Program-made: the position numbers and the translations under genes
Shown here: piece by piece, positions 7,275 to 13,896 of the stretch
Position numbering within the stretch: the stretch's first letter is position 1
Layout of the letters: each line of letters begins with the position of its first letter
Assembly (NCBI GenBank): GCA_903873295.1
Contig: CAIQNV010000065.1
Coordinates: 1 to 39,868, forward strand
Reading direction: 5' to 3'
From: an uncultured Elusimicrobia bacterium
GTDB taxonomy: Bacteria > Elusimicrobiota > Elusimicrobia > Elusimicrobiales > UBA9959
Length of the DNA stretch: 39,868 nt
The notes under the pieces: model-generated
What the model saw: only the letters and a program-made list of their open reading frames with translations
The model's database searches: none
Told to the model about the DNA's origin: nothing

Positions 7275-8810
7275 CTAATATCCGATAGCAATATATCGGA
7301 CCGTTGTGGCATAGGTGCCGCCGTTGACCGCTCCGTATTGGAAGGTAAAACCGGAAGTTGTTATAGCTGTAATGGGGGCGTATGTCACGGTGGTGCCGGT
7401 CCCCACTGTATTGCCGACGCCCTGAACCACCTGCAGGGTGGCATTCGGGAACACGATCGGGAACGACGGGGAATATGAGCTGCCATGCGCCATGGTGGCC
7501 GTATAGGAACCCCACTGGATGATCAGGCCGCCCATATTCGCGTAGCCGCTGCCCGCCAGACTTTGAGCGGCCCAGCTTGCGGCTTTCAGGCTGCCTCCCA
7601 CATAAACATTGTTAGTGAAACTATTCCCCTGCGCCAGCACATATGCGTCTATTGCGGTTTTCGCCGTGACGGTCCAGTCGCCGCCGGCGAGCTTGGGGGA
7701 GGTCGTGGAATAATCCTGGACATTAACAAGTCCTTTCGCAGACCGATAGTTATACGTTGTCCCGCCGCCCCTGAGCCAGATCACAAATCCGTTATTGCAG
7801 CCCGGAGCGGTCTGATAGCCCCCTATGAACGGGACAGTGCCGTAATAATTGTAATCCATGTTGATAAAGCTCGCGGCATGGCCGCAGTTCGTCGAATGGT
7901 TCATGAATTTACTTTGCAGCGCCCCTCTCCAGGTGGAATCCGTATGCACATCCGAGCGCGTCAATTCTATTTCCGTGACACCGTCGCTCCATCTGGGCTC
8001 GGTAAAGTAAACCGGGTAAAAAGTGTTAAAATCCCCTCCGACGTTAAAAGAACTCACTTCCGGGCTGGACCGGAGCGAAGAGGCGTTTAAAGTTCCCGCC
8101 ACATCAAGCTTATACGCCGGACCCGTAGTTCCTATCCCGACATTGCCGTTGTTAAATCTTACCTGCTCCACTCCGCTGGCATTAAAGAACTGGTGCACCC
8201 CGCCGCCGCTGAATATCGCCGACCCGACAACGCTGCCTTCGCCGTTAGGTCTTAATTGAATAGTCGAACTTGCCGCTCCCGTGTTCATGAATATATCGGA
8301 GCCGTTCGATGTCCAGCTGCCGGGCGCCGTGCCGCCGACTCCCAAAGAGCCCGACACATGAAGCGCCCTGAGCGGAGCCGTGGTCCCGATGCCGACGCTG
8401 CCGCCGCTGAAGTAGCTGTTCCCGCTCGCCAGGATAGAGACCTGGTTGACGCCGCCGCTGTTAAGCGCGAGCTGCCCGCTATCGTTGGCCGCGGAGGTGC
8501 CGACAAGGTAGCCTACCGTTGTGCCCGCCGCGTTGGTTAAAGTGATCCCGGACCATTGTGTTCCGCTCTGAACATTAAGCTTGCTGTTAGGGGCAACAGT
8601 ACCGATACCGACTTTGCCGTTTTTGACCACAAAAGTGGACTCGCCCACGGCGAAGCCGCCGCCGGGGATATCCGCGGAGCCCCTGAGCACGGTATAGCCA
8701 TCCACCGATAATTTATCCAGCACTTCAAATTCTGCGGCGGACGACGCTCCTCCCGCGAGGAGCGGCCCTATGATCAAAAGTTTCTTAATGACGCTCGTCA
8801 TATTTGCCAT
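7275..8810 (-). CDS. Secreted tail-fibre-like repeat protein 3, gp53-like tip
   Basis: A 511-residue exported protein. A signal peptide (about 1-25) precedes a module shared with its two neighbours: Ala-Glu-Phe-Glu-Val-Leu-Asp-Lys-Leu-Ser-Val-Asp-Gly-Tyr, then a Gly-rich stretch. Repeated V-G-I-G-T-x-x-P-x-x-x-L motifs (three copies, about residues 65, 140 and 225) are typical of phage tail-fibre and adhesin shafts. The last 85 residues (Gly-Gly-Leu-Ile-Ile-Gln-Trp-Gly to a terminal Ile-Ala-Ile-Gly-Tyr) look like the phage gp53-like tail-fibre tip domain, which usually trimerises and binds receptors. Expected location is the cell surface. It is the last of three tandem paralogues, 40 bases after the preceding one. 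Target and carrier are unknown. Confidence 0.8.
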   Translation of the reverse strand: MANMTSVIKKLLIIGPLLAGGASSAAEFEVLDKLSVDGYTVLRGSADIPGGGFAVGESTFVVKNGKVGIGTVAPNSKLNVQSGTQWSGITLTNAAGTTVGYLVGTSAANDSGQLALNSGGVNQVSILASGNSYFSGGSVGIGTTAPLRALHVSGSLGVGGTAPGSWTSNGSDIFMNTGAASSTIQLRPNGEGSVVGSAIFSGGGVHQFFNASGVEQVRFNNGNVGIGTTGPAYKLDVAGTLNASSLRSSPEVSSFNVGGDFNTFYPVYFTEPRWSDGVTEIELTRSDVHTDSTWRGALQSKFMNHSTNCGHAASFINMDYNYYGTVPFIGGYQTAPGCNNGFVIWLRGGGTTYNYRSAKGLVNVQDYSTTSPKLAGGDWTVTAKTAIDAYVLAQGNSFTNNVYVGGSLKAASWAAQSLAGSGYANMGGLIIQWGSYTATMAHGSSYSPSFPIVFPNATLQVVQGVGNTVGTGTTVTYAPITAITTSGFTFQYGAVNGGTYATTVRYIAIGY

Positions 8811-8850
8811 GTAAAAACCCGGACTCTGCGCTTTGCTCCGCTCCGCACGG

Positions 8851-10125
8851 CTAATATAGATATACCACGTTCGCCTGCGCGCCGCTTAGATCGGTAGTTA
8901 TGCCTATCGGTGACGTTATTCTGACAGTAATACTGTAATAGGCAGGAACGGTTATAGCGAGATCGCGGTAATAATAGACTCCGCTGACCTGCGTAGCCGC
9001 TCCCCAGACCGGCAGTTGGGCACCGCCGATCTTTGTGAGGATATCCGCCGTATTTCCGCTGTATCCGTATCTCGCGAAATACATCCCATAATCAAACCGG
9101 CTTGCGTCGTAAGAATACGAAAATTCTTCGATCAGAATACCGCCGACGCCCCAATTCACGGAATCGTGGAATTGCCGCAAGATATTGAACGCGGCGGGGG
9201 CGGCTCCCGCGTTGATCGTTCTGACATACGTTGTTAAACTTCCCTGCCTGACCGTGCCCTGCACATCCAGCTTCGCCGCCGGGCTCGCCGTCCCGATGCC
9301 GACATTGCCGGTTCTTGTTAATCTCATTCCTTCTGAACCCGCGGCAGAAAGACCAAGATAAGAACCTACACCATCATCACCAAAGAATAAACCGGCGTTA
9401 TTTTCACCGCTAGAAGTGAACGATGGGGCTGCAGCAGTTCCGTTTAGAGATCGAATCTGTCCATTTACATCCAATTTGGACCCCGGCGCCGCCGTCCCGA
9501 TGCCGATATTGCCGTCTCCTCGGATATAGAAGACAGATGTCCCGCCCGCCTTCGCGTTGATAAGCCCGAAATCCGTATATCCGCCTACACTGCCTTTTTG
9601 ATTAAGGAGAATGTCCGTATTTATCGCTCCGTCCGTTATTCTGAAATGGGCCTGCTGAAGACTTGATAAACCAGTGTAGCTGGCCTGGGCATGCAGTTGG
9701 GAATCCGGAGCCGTAGTCCCGATGCCGAGCATCCCTCCGTGCGGCTGCAGCGCCAGGGCGCGGTAGGTGTTTTCATCCGCCGACTCTATCGCGTAAACGT
9801 TCCCGCCGTAATTCCAGAGATTAAGATAGTCCAGCGCCGCGGCGTTGCGGAGAATTATGCCGGCCGCGCCTACATCGGCGCTGACCGCGTTATCATTGAT
9901 CTGCAGTTTTGAAACTGGCCCGGTCGTCCCGATGCCGACCTTGCCGTCTTTGACCACAAGCGTGGACGTCCCCACGGCGAAGCTGCCGCCGGGGATATCG
10001 GCGGAGCCCCTGAGCACCGTGTAGCCGTCGACCGATAATTTATCCAGCACCTCGAATTCGGCCGCATGGAGCGCCGGCACCCCCAGGAAAGGGGCTAGAA
10101 ATAAAAATTTCTTAATACCGCTCAT
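8851..10125 (-). CDS. Secreted tail-fibre-like repeat protein 2
   Basis: About 424 residues from the ATG at 10125. The open frame extends to 10158, but the internal Met gives a clean signal peptide (Met-Ser-Gly-Ile-Lys-Lys, cleaved near Leu-His-Ala). The shared Glu-Phe-Glu-Val-Leu-Asp-Lys module follows, then four V/I/L-G-I-G-T-x-x-P shaft motifs. One segment (about residues 215-270) matches a module widespread in phage tail fibres: Ala-Ala-Pro-Ser-Phe, an Asn-x-Gly-Leu-Phe-Phe strand, Ser-Glu-Gly-Met-Arg-Leu, then Gly-Asn-Val-Gly-Ile-Gly. The C-terminal 110 residues are unlike those of the flanking paralogues and probably form a separate tip domain. The DNA of the matching segment has different codon use (see findings). 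Confidence 0.78.
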   Translation of the reverse strand: MSGIKKFLFLAPFLGVPALHAAEFEVLDKLSVDGYTVLRGSADIPGGSFAVGTSTLVVKDGKVGIGTTGPVSKLQINDNAVSADVGAAGIILRNAAALDYLNLWNYGGNVYAIESADENTYRALALQPHGGMLGIGTTAPDSQLHAQASYTGLSSLQQAHFRITDGAINTDILLNQKGSVGGYTDFGLINAKAGGTSVFYIRGDGNIGIGTAAPGSKLDVNGQIRSLNGTAAAPSFTSSGENNAGLFFGDDGVGSYLGLSAAGSEGMRLTRTGNVGIGTASPAAKLDVQGTVRQGSLTTYVRTINAGAAPAAFNILRQFHDSVNWGVGGILIEEFSYSYDASRFDYGMYFARYGYSGNTADILTKIGGAQLPVWGAATQVSGVYYYRDLAITVPAYYSITVRITSPIGITTDLSGAQANVVYLY

Positions 10126-10190
10126 AAGATAAACCGTCGCCCGGGTATAGATAAACAAAAATTCCGCCGCGTTTCCTGTCGGAACGCCCG

Positions 10191-11630
10191 TTAAAACAGC
10201 TTAATGGCCTTCCATGCTATGGCGACCGGGGCGCTCAGCGTCTCGGTGACCGCCATCTGCACATAAGACTTCCCGTCGACCGAGGAGAGCGTTGCAAGAT
10301 AGCGGAAGCTTATTATTCTGCCGTTGGTCGCGTGTCCGCCATTGGTCGAATGGATCTCCACGGTGTCATTCCCGTTAGTATTCCCATATAAGGATGCCTG
10401 AAATACGGCCGTTTGGCTGTACATGGCGCCGCCCACGGAGTAAGTCGACAAAGGCCCGACCTGGACCAGAAAGGTCCCGGTCCCTACATCGGCGCTGCTG
10501 AATAAATTGAACCATGTCCCGGAGGTATATTGCGCGGTGGTGGTGCCGGAGTAATAGCCGCCGACGATCCTGTTGCCGTTAACGGCATAATTGCCCGCTA
10601 CATCCAGCTTCTCAGCCGGCGCCGTAGTCCCAATGCCCACACTGCCGCCGCTTGTGATCCTCATTGACTCGACCGCGCCGTTATTCCGGAATATTATTCC
10701 GGAACCTGAAGTTACCGCGTCCAACAGCGTGTTGGCGCCGTCATCCTTTATCCTGCCGATATGATTAGCGCCGAAATTCAGATCCCCCCTGACATCCAAC
10801 TTCCCGTCCGGACCCGTAGTCCCGATGCCGACGTTGCCGCCGGTTAATATCCTCATCTTTTCGGCGCCGCCGGAATTAAAGACCAGATCGTTGCCCGAGT
10901 TCCTGCCGTAGATCCCGGAGCCGTACAAGCCATTGCCGGAGAAAAAGATGCCGCCGTTCTGGTAGGTAAACATATCGCTGCCGAATAAAGCCGTGCCGTT
11001 CACCTCCAGCCTCGCGCCGGGCGCCGTAGTGTTTATCCCGACATTGCCGGCTGAATTAACGCGCAGTCTCTCCGCCAGGGCCGACCCGCTCGTGGTTTGA
11101 AAAGACAGATAGGAACTGGTCTGAGTGCCGCCTATACTGCCGTCCGCCGCGGCCAGGATCTTCGCCCCGATCTGAGCCGCTCCCGCGGTCGGCTGCGACG
11201 GGTAGAAGCCTATCTCGCCCCAGACGCTGTCGGCCGCCCAGGCGGTATTATCCCTCTGGATATTGTAAAAATTAAATCTGCCCCCATTGCTTCCGCCAAC
11301 GCCCACCGCCCTGATATCCTGATGCTCGAGTCGGATCTCGGGCATCCCCGCTGCGGCTCCCGCGTCCTCGCGCCTGAACAGGTGAAGCTGAGCGGCCGGG
11401 GACGCGATCCCGAAGCCGGCCTTTCCGTCCTTAACCGCAAAAGTGGACGCCCCCACGGCGAAACTGCCGCCCGGGATATCCGCGGAGCCCCTGAGCACCG
11501 TGTAGCCGTCGACCGATAATTTATCGAGCACTTCAAATTCTGCGGCCCGGGCGCAGGGTATTACAGCGCATAGAAAAAGCCAGATTACGGCTTTTGGCCT
11601 TGCCCGCTGAGGAAGATCGGCGCCTTTCAT
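10191..11630 (-). CDS. Secreted tail-fibre-like repeat protein 1
   Basis: About 479 residues from the ATG at 11630. The frame is open to 11741, but the upstream part has no family match. The signal peptide ends near Ala-Arg-Ala, followed directly by the shared Ala-Glu-Phe-Glu-Val-Leu-Asp-Lys module. The shaft has four G-x-V/A-G-I/F-G/N-T/I-x-x-P motifs alternating with Glu-Lys/Glu-Arg-Met/Leu-Arg-Ile/Val strands, as in phage fibres. The C-terminal about 130 residues (from Gly-Gly-Tyr-Tyr-Ser-Gly-Thr-Thr) are a beta-rich tip unlike the tips of the two downstream paralogues. It is the first gene of the tandem trio. No capsid, baseplate or tail-tube gene is nearby, so a chromosomal surface adhesin is more likely than a prophage fibre. 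Confidence 0.78.
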   Translation of the reverse strand: MKGADLPQRARPKAVIWLFLCAVIPCARAAEFEVLDKLSVDGYTVLRGSADIPGGSFAVGASTFAVKDGKAGFGIASPAAQLHLFRREDAGAAAGMPEIRLEHQDIRAVGVGGSNGGRFNFYNIQRDNTAWAADSVWGEIGFYPSQPTAGAAQIGAKILAAADGSIGGTQTSSYLSFQTTSGSALAERLRVNSAGNVGINTTAPGARLEVNGTALFGSDMFTYQNGGIFFSGNGLYGSGIYGRNSGNDLVFNSGGAEKMRILTGGNVGIGTTGPDGKLDVRGDLNFGANHIGRIKDDGANTLLDAVTSGSGIIFRNNGAVESMRITSGGSVGIGTTAPAEKLDVAGNYAVNGNRIVGGYYSGTTTAQYTSGTWFNLFSSADVGTGTFLVQVGPLSTYSVGGAMYSQTAVFQASLYGNTNGNDTVEIHSTNGGHATNGRIISFRYLATLSSVDGKSYVQMAVTETLSAPVAIAWKAIKLF

Positions 11631-11735
11631 AATGAGCTTATGGTCATCCCGACAGTTAGCCAAAACAAACCCGGCCCCCCGGCTTTTACACGGCGGGTGG
11701 CTTTGTACACTCGAATATTTTACACAAAAAAAACC

Positions 11736-11741
11736 CGTCAA
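11736..11741 (-). promoter_or_regulatory. Candidate -35 box of the tail-fibre-like operon
   Basis: On the minus strand this reads TTGACG, followed by a T8 run and then an A/T-rich stretch (TGTAAAATATTC) that could hold a -10. It lies about 105 bases upstream of the first fibre gene. The -10 placement is ambiguous. Confidence 0.3.
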
Positions 11742-11779
11742 TCCCGAGGAAAGAACGAAGAGGGAACGCGGACTATTCC

Positions 11780-12160
11780 TCAGGGACGGTTCTCTTTTTT
11801 CACCTTTTCCTGGATCATATCGTAGTACTCGTCGGCCTCCCGGACGCTGGTGAAAATGGAATCGTCGGGCAGCGCGTGGGCTATTTCAAAAACCTTCTTT
11901 ACCTGCGGCTGGGCGTTCGTAACCAGCAGAATGCCGCCGCCGGCCTTCAGATCTTTCATCGTTTTGAAGATGACCCGCAGCCCCATGCTGCTGATATACT
12001 CCAGCCGGCTCAGATCAAGCACTATCGCTTTTACCGCGGTTTGCATGAGGGAGGCTATCAGCTGCTCAAGCCGGATATAGGTGGAACTGTCCAGCCTGCC
12101 GGACAGCGTTATCTCAAAAAAACACGGTTTCCTTTCTACCGATTTTAGTTCAAGTTCCAT
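11780..12160 (-). CDS. STAS-domain anti-sigma factor antagonist-like protein
   Basis: A 126-residue single STAS domain. Family marks are the N-terminal strand with Gly-Arg-Leu-Asp-Ser and the Leu-Glu-Tyr-Ile-Ser-Ser-Met-Gly-Leu-Arg loop, where one of the two serines (about 57-58) is the usual kinase target. The Ile-Leu-Leu-Val-Thr-Asn strand and helix follow. Such proteins bind and release an anti-sigma kinase, or act in stressosome-like switches. No anti-sigma kinase or PP2C phosphatase lies beside it, so its circuit is elsewhere. A purine-rich GGGGG precedes the start by about 5 bases. It ends about 150 bases before the first tail-fibre-like gene on the same strand, so read-through into that operon is possible. 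Confidence 0.85.
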   Translation of the reverse strand: MELELKSVERKPCFFEITLSGRLDSSTYIRLEQLIASLMQTAVKAIVLDLSRLEYISSMGLRVIFKTMKDLKAGGGILLVTNAQPQVKKVFEIAHALPDDSIFTSVREADEYYDMIQEKVKKENRP

Positions 12161-12202
12161 GTATGCCCCCTTTCAACTTCCGAAGATATAGCTTTATTAT
12201 GC

Positions 12203-12246
12203 CAAAAAAAGGTTTCGGCCGCGCGCCCGGCCGGTGCGGCCGGAAA
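12203..12246 (-). terminator. Probable terminator of the PiT gene
   Basis: On the minus strand a GGCCGC/GCGGCC stem with a GC-rich 13-base loop is followed by GAAACC and a T7 run. It starts right after the PiT stop codon. Confidence 0.5.
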
Positions 12247-12250
12247 AGCT

Positions 12251-13264
12251 TTATTTAGAAAAGCCGGCCAGGAACTGCAGCAGCCGGAACATCAGCGCGC
12301 CCACCACCGCGGCGGCGGGCAGGGTCAGAACCCATGCGGTTACCATCCTTTTAGCCACGCCCCAGCGCACCGCGGAAAAGTTCCTCACGGAGCCGGAGCC
12401 GAGCACCGCCGAAGAGATCACGTGAGTGGTGCTGATGGGAGCCCCGAAATGAGTCGCCCCCTCGATCACCAGCGCCGAGGCGGTCTGGATAGCGAAGCCG
12501 TGCAGCGGCTCCATGCGGAAGAATTTGCTTCCCATCGTCTTAACGATCTTCCAGCCCCCCGTTACGGTCCCCAGCATCATCACCGTCGCGCAGACGATCT
12601 TGACCCACAGCGGCACTACGATCGCCGGGATCCTCCCGAAAATAAACAGGGCCAGCGTGATAATGCCCATGGTCTTCTGAGCGTCGTTCATCCCGTGGCT
12701 GAACGCCATCACCGAGGAGGACAGGATCTGCAGCCTGCGAAAAGCGCGGTTGGCCGGCCTGGGCTTCGCCTTCGTACAGGCCCAGGCCAGGCCCAGGGTG
12801 ACGAAATAGCCGCCAACAAACCCGGCCAGCGGAGAGGCGAAGATCGGCACGACGACTTTCCAGAAAATGCTGGCATATTCCAGCGTTCCCCAGCCGCCGT
12901 AAGCAACGCCGGCGCCGATAAGCCCGCCCACGAGCGCGTGCGAAGAAGAGGACGGCAGCCCGAGGATCCAGGTCAGGACATTCCAGAAGATCGCGCCGAG
13001 CAGCGCGGCCAGCACCAGCAGTTTGCAATTCATGATCAGCGCGGTGTTCAGGATGCCGGTGCCGACCGTCAGCGCCACTTTATTCCCTACCATCGCCCCG
13101 GCGAAATTCAGCAGAGAGGCCAGGGCCACGGCCTGCTTGGGCGTGAGGGCGCGCGTAGCTATCACCGTGGCTATGACATTGCCCGTGTCATGGGCCCCGT
13201 TGGTATAATCGAAGACCAGCGCGATGATTATGATGGCCAGCAGCAGCACCGGGATGTCAAACAT
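12251..13264 (-). CDS. PiT-family inorganic phosphate transporter
   Basis: About 337 residues and strongly hydrophobic. It has the two inverted PiT signature motifs: Asp-Tyr-Thr-Asn-Gly-Ala-His-Asp-Thr-Gly-Asn in the first helices and Ser-His-Gly-Met-Asn-Asp-Ala-Gln-Lys in the second half. PiT proteins import metal-phosphate or phosphate driven by H+ or Na+. The ATG at 13264 is preferred; it gives the usual short N-terminus entering TM1. It lies inside the last codons of the DUF47 gene, an 8-base overlap that predicts translational coupling. Co-occurrence with a DUF47/PhoU-like partner is the standard arrangement for low-affinity phosphate uptake. A more upstream in-frame start (13336) would lie within the DUF47 gene and add a non-homologous tail. 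Confidence 0.93.
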   Translation of the reverse strand: MFDIPVLLLAIIIIALVFDYTNGAHDTGNVIATVIATRALTPKQAVALASLLNFAGAMVGNKVALTVGTGILNTALIMNCKLLVLAALLGAIFWNVLTWILGLPSSSSHALVGGLIGAGVAYGGWGTLEYASIFWKVVVPIFASPLAGFVGGYFVTLGLAWACTKAKPRPANRAFRRLQILSSSVMAFSHGMNDAQKTMGIITLALFIFGRIPAIVVPLWVKIVCATVMMLGTVTGGWKIVKTMGSKFFRMEPLHGFAIQTASALVIEGATHFGAPISTTHVISSAVLGSGSVRNFSAVRWGVAKRMVTAWVLTLPAAAVVGALMFRLLQFLAGFSK

Positions 13265-13871
13265 TTTTAATAGCGATCGCTTCCAGCGTATAGGCGAAGC
13301 GCTCCGCGGCCACGAGCAGCGCCTCGCAGCGGTCAAGGAGCTGCGCCGCGGTCAGCGAGTCCCCGCCCGCGTTTTTCTCATACAGCTCGCCCATCGCCAC
13401 CAGCAGCAGGTTGTCGCTTTCCGTCTTAAGCCGGATGATGTCGTTCATCGGCGCCTCGGAATAGCTGTCCGTGGCGATGCCGTCGAGCAGGGCGCCGCAG
13501 CCCGCGGTTATCCGCCTGAAACAGTCCGCCAGTTCGCACACCGTCGCGTTATTTTTTTCCAGGCGGTACAGCCCGATCCTCACGCCGATAGCGCGGACCT
13601 GGTTAAGGAGCTCTTCGTAGCCGTTCGCGACGCGGTAGACGTCTTCACGGTCGATCGGCGTTATAAAAGTTTCCGCCAGGAGCCGTGAAATCTCCCTGAC
13701 CAGGCGGTTCCCTTCGTCTTCGAGCGCGTGGAGGCGCGCGCAGTGGTCCGCCGCCGCGCCCCCGCCGGAGCAGAGCTGCAGCAGCACGCCGGCGGCTTCC
13801 GCCACGAGCTTCTGCTGACGCAAAAAGAATTCAAAAAACTTTATATTCTTCGGAAATAATGAAAATCCCAT
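13257..13871 (-). CDS. PhoU-like DUF47 protein, PiT accessory
   Basis: A 204-residue all-helical protein of the DUF47 (TIGR00153-type) family. The start Met-Gly-Phe-Ser-Leu-Phe-Pro-Lys and the Glu-Asp-Glu-Gly-Asn motif near residue 50 are typical. Downstream is the Pro-Ile-Asp-Arg-Glu-Asp stretch (about 71-76) characteristic of the family's metal-cluster region. Members regulate the PiT transporter encoded next to them. A GGAGAG sits about 7 bases before the ATG. Its 3' end overlaps the PiT start by 8 bases, and mutS lies 25 bases upstream on the same strand. Confidence 0.92.
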   Translation of the reverse strand: MGFSLFPKNIKFFEFFLRQQKLVAEAAGVLLQLCSGGGAAADHCARLHALEDEGNRLVREISRLLAETFITPIDREDVYRVANGYEELLNQVRAIGVRIGLYRLEKNNATVCELADCFRRITAGCGALLDGIATDSYSEAPMNDIIRLKTESDNLLLVAMGELYEKNAGGDSLTAAQLLDRCEALLVAAERFAYTLEAIAIKNV

Positions 13872-13896
13872 AGTTCTGCTCTCCCGGGCGAGATAT

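Noticed and set aside
7275-11630. Prophage tail region
   Set aside because: Only fibre-like proteins with signal peptides are present. There are no capsid, terminase, baseplate, tail tube, lysis or integrase genes in the flanks.
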